Assembly (NCBI GenBank): GCA_018402605.1
Contig: JAGYIK010000056.1
Coordinates: 1 to 7,301, forward strand
Direction: 5' to 3'
DNA: 7,301 nt
Source of the DNA: Litorivicinus sp.
GTDB lineage: Bacteria > Pseudomonadota > Gammaproteobacteria > Pseudomonadales > Litorivicinaceae
Part shown: positions 1 to 7,301 of the stretch, piece after piece
Layout: every line of letters begins with the position of its first letter
Numbering within the stretch: the stretch's first letter is position 1
Made by a program: the position numbers and the translations under genes
The notes under the pieces: generated by a model
The model's input: the letters and a program-made list of their open reading frames with translations, nothing else
What the model was told of the DNA's origin: nothing
The model's database searches: none

Positions 1-3307
<3,307 letters not shown>

Positions 3308-3310
3308 ATG

Positions 3311-4417
3311 TTATAAGCGCATTGGCATCACGACGTATCGGCCTGCATCGTCGCCAACACCGAGCACTAGTGCACTGCGATTACTGTCACCAAACCGTAA
3401 CTCAACCAGCTCAGACTCAATAGTGCCAAGCACATCTAATAAGTAGCCGACGTTGAACCCAATCTCAAAACCATCTTGGCCAACAAACTCCACCTCGAGC
3501 GACTCTTCGGCCTCTTCCTGCTCGGCATTATTCGCCACTGCCTCAAGTTGGCCTTGCGATAGCCGCAACCGAACGCCCCGATATTGCTCACTCGACAAAA
3601 TAGACGCCCGCTGGAGTACCTCTCTCAGCCGCTTCCGATCCGCTCTCACGACATGATCCCCACCTTGCGGCAACACCCGCTCATAATCTGGGAACCGTCC
3701 ATCGATCAAAACGCTGGTAAACACAAACCCAGGCGCAGCCACTCGAAAATGTGAGGTCGAAAACGACACCTCGACCGAGTCACCTGCGCCATTGAGCAAC
3801 CGAGCCAACTCTAATACTGCTTTCCGTGGCACGATCAACGCAACCGGCTCACCCGAAATGCCCTCCAGCGGTGTCTGATACAAACTCAGGCGATGCCCAT
3901 CTGTTGCAACGGTTCGAAAATCGCCTCCGCCTATTGAGAACAACATGCCATTTAAGTAATACCGCACATCTTGTTGCGCCATCGCAAATTGTGTTTTTGC
4001 GATCGCCGCCTGCAAAGGCACTTTCGCCAACGACACGGTTGTCAGCTCACCACGCGTCTCTAAACGCGGATAATCCGGCGCAGCTAATGTTGACAATTTA
4101 AACCGTGAGCGACCAGACGACAGCAACATCTGAACGCCGTCCTGCTTGAACTGAACGATCGAGCCCTCTGGAAGTGCTTTAGCAATTTCAACAAGCTTTT
4201 TCCCAGGCACGGTTACAGCGCCGCCCGACCCAACGTCAACCAGCTCCATATTGGTCGAAATTTCAGTGTCCATATCGGTCCCTGTGAGAACCGCACCTGT
4301 CGCATCCACCTCAATTAAGATGTTGGATAGGATCGCCATGGTCTGCTTCCGCTCCACAACCGAAGCCGCTGTTTGGGCCTTCTCTAACAACTGTTCACGG
4401 GAAACCGAGAATTCCAT
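3311..4417 (-). CDS. dnaN: DNA polymerase III beta subunit (sliding clamp)
   Basis: The beta clamp is a ring-shaped homodimer of three similar domains per subunit. It tethers DNA polymerase III and other polymerases and repair factors to DNA. The 368-aa product is close to E. coli (366 aa). Recognisable stretches are QQDVRYYLNGMLF in the middle domain, FPDYERVLP, EQEEAEESLEVEF and EIGFNVGYLLDVL in the third domain, and the C-terminal YVVMPMRL. The MPMRL end (364-368) contributes to the hydrophobic pocket that binds clamp-interacting peptides. AAGGA (4428-4424) lies 6 nt before the ATG and overlaps the dnaA stop codon. With only 9 bp between the genes, dnaN is most simply co-transcribed with dnaA. 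Internal promoters in dnaA are known in E. coli but I did not identify one here. Confidence 0.98.
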   Translation of the reverse strand: MEFSVSREQLLEKAQTAASVVERKQTMAILSNILIEVDATGAVLTGTDMDTEISTNMELVDVGSGGAVTVPGKKLVEIAKALPEGSIVQFKQDGVQMLLSSGRSRFKLSTLAAPDYPRLETRGELTTVSLAKVPLQAAIAKTQFAMAQQDVRYYLNGMLFSIGGGDFRTVATDGHRLSLYQTPLEGISGEPVALIVPRKAVLELARLLNGAGDSVEVSFSTSHFRVAAPGFVFTSVLIDGRFPDYERVLPQGGDHVVRADRKRLREVLQRASILSSEQYRGVRLRLSQGQLEAVANNAEQEEAEESLEVEFVGQDGFEIGFNVGYLLDVLGTIESELVELRFGDSNRSALVLGVGDDAGRYVVMPMRL

Positions 4418-4426
4418 GCCTATTCC

Positions 4427-5860
4427 TTATCCTGTCAAAGCTTTCAGAAGATTATTGTAATCATCGCGAATTGATAAATCGGTGTCACATAATTCTTTAA
4501 TCTTCCGGCACGCATGCAACACAGTCGTATGATCACGACCACCAAACGCATCACCGATTTCTGGCAAGGAATGATCGGTCAGTTCCTTACAAAGCGCCAT
4601 CGCAACCTGCCTCGGGCGCGCAATTGAACGGTTTCTCCGTTTCGATAACAAATCTGAGATTTTCAGTTTGAAGTAATCAGCAACCATGCGCTGAATATTA
4701 TCGAGCGATATTTGCCGATCGTGCACAGCAATGAGATCCCTCAATGTTTCCCGCACAAAATCCAAGGTAATTGCTTGCCCAAAGAAATGTGCATTCGCAA
4801 GAACACGCTTGAGCGCGCCCTCCAGATCCCGCACATTACTCCGTACTTTCTGCGCAATAAAAAATGCACAGTCACGTTTCAAATCAACACCTGCTTGATT
4901 GGCTTTATTAATCAAAATGGCAACTCGAGTCTCCAGCTCAGGAGGCTCAAGTCGGACCGTAAGACCCCAGCCAAACCGCGACTTCAGGCGGTCCTCCATA
5001 TTATCGATTTCTTTCGGATAACGATCAGAAGTCAAAATAATTTGTTGGCCGCCCTCAAGCAAACTATTGAAGGTATGAAAAAACTCTTCTTGAGATTTTT
5101 CCTTCCCTGCAAAGAACTGAATATCATCGATCAGGAGAGCATCAACATTGCGATATACCCGCTTAAAGTCGGCGATTGCGTTTAGTTGCAACGCTTTCAC
5201 CATATCAGCAACAAACCGTTCCGAATGCACATAAATTATTTTCGCGTTCGGATTGCGAGATCGAATATGGTTACCTACCGCATGCATCAGGTGCGTTTTT
5301 CCAAGCCCCGTGTCCCCGTACAAAAATAACGGATTGTATTCGGACCCCGGCTTTTCAGACACCCGGTTCGCAGCGGCTCGAGCCAACTGATTCGACTTAC
5401 CTTCGACAAAGTTATCGAACCGGAACTCCGCATTCAGCCGATTGCTGTGTTTAATCTGTCCTTCGACGACAGCAGGCTCCCGCGTGGACGCTACACCGAC
5501 ATCAGAGTGATCGGGGCCCAGCCCATTTCGTGCACCCACCGGAGAGATCTTCTGCGTATGGCTACGCTGGCCGGAGGAATGACCCGAAGGCACACTTGCG
5601 GTCGGTACTTTCGATGGCGGGGCGCCACCAACAGAACCAACGCGGACCTCTATCCGAAAGACTCCCCCATGGAGCTGGTTATAGAGCGAACGGATTTTAT
5701 CGAGGTATCGATCTTCCACCCAGTCCTTCACAAACCGGTTCGGTGCGTAAAGGCACACGTGCTTGTCTTGGACGTCAGGCTGCAGCGGTCGAATCCAGGT
5801 GTTCAACTGCTCTGCGGTCAACTCTTCCGCCAGCTGTTCCACGCACACATCCCACTTCAC
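4427..5860 (-). CDS. dnaA: Chromosomal replication initiator protein DnaA
   Basis: DnaA is an AAA+ ATPase that binds DnaA boxes, opens oriC and recruits the DnaB helicase; it also regulates its own gene. From the chosen GTG start the protein has 477 residues. Domain I (about 1-75) carries TWIRPLQ and [12 protein letters not shown]. Domain II (about 76-140) is a low-complexity, Ser/Gly/Pro-rich linker. Domain III has [13 protein letters not shown] (148-160), Walker A GDTGLGKT (182-189), Walker B LLIDDIQF (242-249), sensor I LTSD (276-279) and the SRFGWGL arginine-finger region (294-300). Domain IV ends with the DNA-binding signature [14 protein letters not shown] (441-454). The frame is open back to 5938, but the GTG at 5860 has GGAGG 7 nt upstream and gives the family-standard N-terminus. 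First gene of the dnaA-dnaN-recF-gyrB cluster. Confidence 0.97.
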   Translation of the reverse strand: MKWDVCVEQLAEELTAEQLNTWIRPLQPDVQDKHVCLYAPNRFVKDWVEDRYLDKIRSLYNQLHGGVFRIEVRVGSVGGAPPSKVPTASVPSGHSSGQRSHTQKISPVGARNGLGPDHSDVGVASTREPAVVEGQIKHSNRLNAEFRFDNFVEGKSNQLARAAANRVSEKPGSEYNPLFLYGDTGLGKTHLMHAVGNHIRSRNPNAKIIYVHSERFVADMVKALQLNAIADFKRVYRNVDALLIDDIQFFAGKEKSQEEFFHTFNSLLEGGQQIILTSDRYPKEIDNMEDRLKSRFGWGLTVRLEPPELETRVAILINKANQAGVDLKRDCAFFIAQKVRSNVRDLEGALKRVLANAHFFGQAITLDFVRETLRDLIAVHDRQISLDNIQRMVADYFKLKISDLLSKRRNRSIARPRQVAMALCKELTDHSLPEIGDAFGGRDHTTVLHACRKIKELCDTDLSIRDDYNNLLKALTG

Positions 5861-5866
5861 ACACAA

Positions 5867-5872
5867 CCCTCC
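5867..5872 (-). promoter_or_regulatory. dnaA ribosome binding site (start-deciding)
   Basis: GGAGGG on the minus strand leaves 7 nt between GGAGG and the GTG at 5860. An in-frame TTG at 5866 would touch this site, so it is not a plausible start. In-frame GTG codons at 5848 and 5842 would be too distant. This fixes the dnaA start more firmly than frame length does. Confidence 0.75.
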
Positions 5873-5887
5873 ACAAACAGGGGGTAA

Positions 5888-5916
5888 GTTATGCACAATC
5901 ACGCGATCCGAGGCAA
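5888..5916 (-). promoter_or_regulatory. Candidate dnaA promoter overlapping a DnaA box
   Basis: On the minus strand a -35-like TTGCCT (5916-5911) and a -10-like CATAAC (5893-5888) are separated by 17 bp; each matches the sigma-70 consensus at 4 of 6 positions. The -10 overlaps the relaxed DnaA box at 5889-5897, which would fit DnaA autorepression. It predicts a leader of roughly 20 nt that includes the ribosome binding site. The matches are modest, and AT-rich DNA upstream could hold another promoter. Confidence 0.35.
5889..5897 (+). promoter_or_regulatory. DnaA box (relaxed match)
   Basis: TTATGCACA fits the relaxed DnaA-box consensus TTWTNCACA, with one change from the strong TTATCCACA. 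It lies 29 bp upstream of the dnaA start codon and may serve in dnaA autoregulation as well as origin function. Confidence 0.65.
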
Positions 5917-5954
5917 GCAGAAAACACTCATAACTCACTAACTTGTTGAATTAC

Positions 5955-5976
5955 ATTATTTAATTTATTATTTAAT
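5955..5976. repeat. AT-only 10-mer direct repeats, candidate DNA unwinding element
   Basis: ATTATTTAAT occurs at 5955-5964 and again, identical, at 5967-5976, separated by TT, giving a 12-bp period. The block is entirely A/T and lies within an AT-rich tract that begins 6 bp from the perfect DnaA box at 5982-5990. Repeated AT-rich elements next to a DnaA box are the usual form of a DNA unwinding element, as with the 13-mers of E. coli. The role is inferred. Confidence 0.7.
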
Positions 5977-5981
5977 CGATT

Positions 5982-5990
5982 TGTGGATAA
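5982..5990 (-). promoter_or_regulatory. DnaA box (perfect consensus)
   Basis: Minus-strand TTATCCACA is a perfect match to the high-affinity DnaA box. The match to the box at 6061 extends to 11 bp, GTTATCCACAA. It flanks the AT-rich repeats, the position expected for the box that seeds DnaA loading onto the unwinding element. Confidence 0.9.
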
Positions 5991-6060
5991 CTTTAGAATA
6001 ACCCTCTTTTAGCGAATAAAACATCCTTCAGATTCAGATAGTAAGCGCCCCAACCAACCG

Positions 6061-6069
6061 TTATCCACA
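6061..6069 (+). promoter_or_regulatory. DnaA box (perfect consensus)
   Basis: Plus-strand TTATCCACA is a perfect high-affinity DnaA box. It is inverted relative to the box at 5982-5990, with 70 bp between them. Its last two bases fall in the adjacent 16-bp palindrome. Confidence 0.9.
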
Positions 6070-6083
6070 AGGTAAAAACCTTG
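6068..6083. repeat. 16-bp perfect inverted repeat beside DnaA box
   Basis: CAAGGT-AAAA-ACCTTG forms a 6-bp stem with a 4-base A loop; it overlaps the end of the DnaA box at 6061-6069. There is no T-tract following on either strand that would make it a convincing terminator. It could be a protein-binding operator, a small hairpin in single-stranded origin DNA, or chance. Confidence 0.5.
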
Positions 6084-6123
6084 CTCCTCAGAGAACCACC
6101 AAACCGACACTCAGCAAAACTTT

Positions 6124-6151
6124 TTGTGTTTGAGAGAACATTATGTATACT
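6124..6151 (+). promoter_or_regulatory. Candidate rpmH promoter
   Basis: A -10-like TATACT (6146-6151, 5 of 6 consensus) lies 16 bp downstream of a -35-like TTGTGT (6124-6129, 4 of 6 consensus). This predicts transcription starting near 6158 and a leader of about 28 nt before rpmH. It is the only reasonable sigma-70-like element I see close upstream of the plus-strand cluster, and would drive rpmH-rnpA-yidD and perhaps yidC. Confidence 0.5.
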
Positions 6152-6185
6152 TCGCGACCCTAAATTTAATTGGTAGGAATCAGTC

Positions 6186-6320
6186 ATGAAGCGTACGTTT
6201 CAGCCAAGCGTCTTAAAACGCGCTCGCACCCATGGTTTTCGTGCTCGGATGGCGACAAAGAGCGGGCGCATCATCATCGCACGCCGCCGAGCAAAAGGGC
6301 GCAAGCGCCTGTCCGCATAA
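6186..6320 (+). CDS. rpmH: 50S ribosomal protein L34 (bL34)
   Basis: bL34 is a very small basic protein that binds 23S rRNA in the large ribosomal subunit. The 44-aa product opens with MKRTFQPS and has [14 protein letters not shown] in the middle. It ends in the Arg/Lys-rich [12 protein letters not shown]. It is the usual length for the family and essentially invariant in pattern. AGGA (6175-6178) lies 7 nt before the ATG. It is the first gene of the rightward cluster, 14 bp before rnpA. Residues 30-32 are an Ile-Ile-Ile run where many relatives have more polar residues, within normal family variation. Confidence 0.98.
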   Translation: MKRTFQPSVLKRARTHGFRARMATKSGRIIIARRRAKGRKRLSA

Positions 6321-6334
6321 GGCAGGTCAATCCT

Positions 6335-6694
6335 ATGACGGTGGTACCACTACCGTCGCGCAGCGACTTTGATGCTGTTTTCGAAAATCCTGATGCCAAA
6401 CTTGGTCACCAGGATTTTTTAGTTTTAGCTCGAAAAAATACCGGCAATGGTGATCTTTGCCGAATTGGCTTCGTCACCTCCAAAAAGAAAATCAAGCGCG
6501 CGGTAGACCGAAACCGGTTTCGCCGCGTCTTCCGTGAGACCTTGCGTACATCAGAATCACTGCTCGGCATTGATTATGTCGTCGTTGCGCGGCGCCTTCC
6601 TAGCGCACTGCACTCATCCCTATTTGCATCCGATCTCAAACGATGTTTCGAAAAGCTCGCCAAAACGCTTGAGAAAAAGCATGCCGGATCGTAA
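6335..6694 (+). CDS. rnpA: Ribonuclease P protein component
   Basis: RnpA is the protein cofactor of RNase P; it helps the catalytic RNA bind and mature the 5' ends of pre-tRNAs. From ATG 6335 the product has 119 residues, matching E. coli. The N-terminal aromatic contact region is SDFDAVF (10-16), followed by the central strand RIGFVTSKK. The family signature [17 protein letters not shown] contains the RNR motif at 59-61, and DYVVVARR follows. AGG (6324-6326) lies 8 nt upstream of the start. The frame stays open upstream through all of rpmH to a TTG at 6170, but that extension does not resemble RnpA and has no visible ribosome binding site, so I reject it. Its 3' end overlaps yidD by 14 bp. 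Confidence 0.96.
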   Translation: MTVVPLPSRSDFDAVFENPDAKLGHQDFLVLARKNTGNGDLCRIGFVTSKKKIKRAVDRNRFRRVFRETLRTSESLLGIDYVVVARRLPSALHSSLFASDLKRCFEKLAKTLEKKHAGS

Positions 6695-6935
6695 CGTTTT
6701 CAAGCAATCAGCAATTGCGATTGTGCAGTTCTACCGGTACTTTGTGTCACCTATTTTGCCGCCATCATGCAGATTCGAGCCGTCATGTTCTCAATACATG
6801 ATTGAGGCCATTGAACGGCATGGTGTCATCAAAGGAAGTTGGTTGGGAATTAAGCGCATCAGTCGATGTCACCCCGGGTGCGAAGGAGGCTATGATCCTG
6901 TGCCTGGGACAACACAAAAAACGGAACAAGATTAA
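6681..6935 (+). CDS. yidD: Membrane protein insertion efficiency factor YidD
   Basis: YidD is a small, inner-membrane-associated protein of the DUF37/UPF0161 family that aids membrane protein insertion together with YidC. The 84-aa product matches the family length (E. coli 85). An N-terminal amphipathic/hydrophobic stretch ([17 protein letters not shown]) is followed by the conserved cysteine-containing core [28 protein letters not shown] and DPVP complete the match. The start at 6681 lies inside rnpA, with only a weak purine-rich region upstream, which suggests coupling to rnpA translation. Its TAA shares one base with the yidC ATG (TAATG). The frame is open further upstream but shows no YidD similarity there. 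Confidence 0.95.
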   Translation: MPDRNVFKQSAIAIVQFYRYFVSPILPPSCRFEPSCSQYMIEAIERHGVIKGSWLGIKRISRCHPGCEGGYDPVPGTTQKTEQD

Positions 6936-7301
6936 TGGATATTCAACGGACCGGCCTTTTGGCCATTCTCGGTATTGCGACCTACATGCTGTTCTTGCAA
7001 TGGAACGTCTACACCGAAGAACAGGATCTGGCCCCCGATCGCGTTTCTGTTGCCGCTGCCCAAAGCTCCGTGCCGGCTATCTCTTCACCTGATACATCTG
7101 TACCTGATGTCACCTCGATCGATGGGGAATCGTCGACCGCCATGGTTACAGCGAGCGAGCCAGGCTCACACGTTCGTGTTCAGACACCCCTATTTGATAT
7201 CACCATCGATCTATCAGGCGGTGATATCACTCAGGCACTCCTTCCCAAATTTCCGACGCGCATCGACCGGCCCAATGACCCGATCGCGCTGCTTGATTCC
7301 G
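6935..7301 (+). CDS. yidC: Membrane protein insertase YidC, N-terminal part
   Basis: YidC inserts and folds inner-membrane proteins, alone or with SecYEG. About 122 codons are present before the right edge, out of roughly 550 expected. The N-terminus MDIQRTG leads into the first membrane helix (about residues 6-23, LLAILGIATYMLFLQW). A Ser/Pro/Thr/Val-rich, poorly conserved periplasmic linker follows (about 30-75). The beginning of the large periplasmic domain is recognisable by VRVQTPLFDITIDLSGGDI and QALLPKFP. Presence of this domain marks the Gram-negative form rather than Oxa1/SpoIIIJ types. The start overlaps the yidD stop by one base with no strong ribosome binding site, consistent with translational coupling. 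The missing remainder should contain the five-helix insertase core. Confidence 0.96.
   Translation, partial: MDIQRTGLLAILGIATYMLFLQWNVYTEEQDLAPDRVSVAAAQSSVPAISSPDTSVPDVTSIDGESSTAMVTASEPGSHVRVQTPLFDITIDLSGGDITQALLPKFPTRIDRPNDPIALLDS

Larger units (their letters stand above)
5861..6185. other. oriC: Putative chromosomal replication origin oriC
   Basis: This is the only gene-free stretch of more than 300 bp. It lies between divergent dnaA and rpmH, the known oriC position in Pseudomonas and many relatives. It contains two perfect DnaA boxes in inverted orientation, one relaxed box, an AT-rich tract (about 5946-5980) with repeated 10-mers beside one box, and a short palindrome. All flanking genes are transcribed away from it. 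Only one GATC (5905-5908) is present, unlike the GATC-dense enteric oriC, so Dam/SeqA-type sequestration is not supported here. Function is inferred from composition and context. Confidence 0.85.

Noticed and set aside
4712..5185. A 157-aa plus-strand frame antisense to dnaA
   Set aside because: It lies wholly inside conserved DnaA AAA+ coding sequence and its product resembles no known protein; it is a shadow frame.
5861..5938. A 26-codon N-terminal extension of DnaA starting at 5938
   Set aside because: The extension has no DnaA similarity and covers the relaxed DnaA box and candidate promoter. The GTG at 5860 has an ideally spaced GGAGG and gives the standard N-terminus.
5447..5949. Two overlapping plus-strand frames opposite the DnaA N-terminal half
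   Set aside because: Both are antisense to DnaA domains I and II, have no recognisable domain, and overlap each other in different frames.
6130..6135. TTGAGA as the -35 element of rpmH
   Set aside because: It matches the consensus well but is only 10 bp from the TATACT -10, and no -10-like hexamer lies at 16-18 bp spacing.
5993..6187. A 64-aa minus-strand frame in the putative origin
   Set aside because: It crosses a perfect DnaA box and the rpmH promoter area, resembles no family I know, and has no convincing start signal.
6534..6680. A 49-codon upstream extension of yidD inside rnpA
   Set aside because: YidD similarity begins only after the ATG at 6681, which gives the normal 84-aa length; the upstream part is a frame shadow of rnpA.

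Overview
This is a conserved bacterial chromosome-origin region. It carries the block gyrB-recF-dnaN-dnaA on the minus strand and rpmH-rnpA-yidD-yidC on the plus strand, diverging from a 325-bp AT-rich intergenic region that looks like oriC. Gene content, the DnaN C-terminus (MPMRL), a GyrB that keeps the extra C-terminal-half insertion typical of Gram-negative gyrases, and an origin between dnaA and rpmH (the layout known from Pseudomonas and relatives) all point to a gammaproteobacterium. The YidC N-terminus (MDIQRTG..., then LQWN after the first membrane helix) also resembles Pseudomonas-type rather than enteric YidC. I cannot place the genus from sequence alone. No mobile element, CRISPR array, tRNA or rRNA is visible.

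Minus strand, in transcription order. dnaA (replication initiator, GTG start at 5860) is followed after 9 bp by dnaN (beta clamp). Then comes recF (GTG start, 3 bp after the dnaN stop), then gyrB, whose start overlaps the recF stop. gyrB runs off the left edge about 65 codons before its expected end. The tight spacing indicates one operon with translational coupling. A perfect 16-bp parS centromere palindrome lies inside the last codons of recF, about 3.7 kb from the putative unwinding region.

Central region, 5861-6185. It holds two perfect DnaA boxes in inverted orientation, a third relaxed box overlapping a candidate dnaA promoter, two copies of an AT-only 10-mer with a 12-bp period next to a box, a 16-bp palindrome, and a candidate rpmH promoter. 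It contains only one GATC.

Plus strand. rpmH (ribosomal protein bL34), rnpA (RNase P protein), yidD (small membrane-insertion factor) and yidC (inner-membrane insertase, cut by the right edge) are packed with a 14-bp gap, a 14-bp overlap and a 1-bp overlap. Both gene arms are transcribed away from the origin, so they are co-directional with replication. I found no undescribed protein system; the noteworthy signals are the cis-acting sites (parS, DnaA boxes, repeats).
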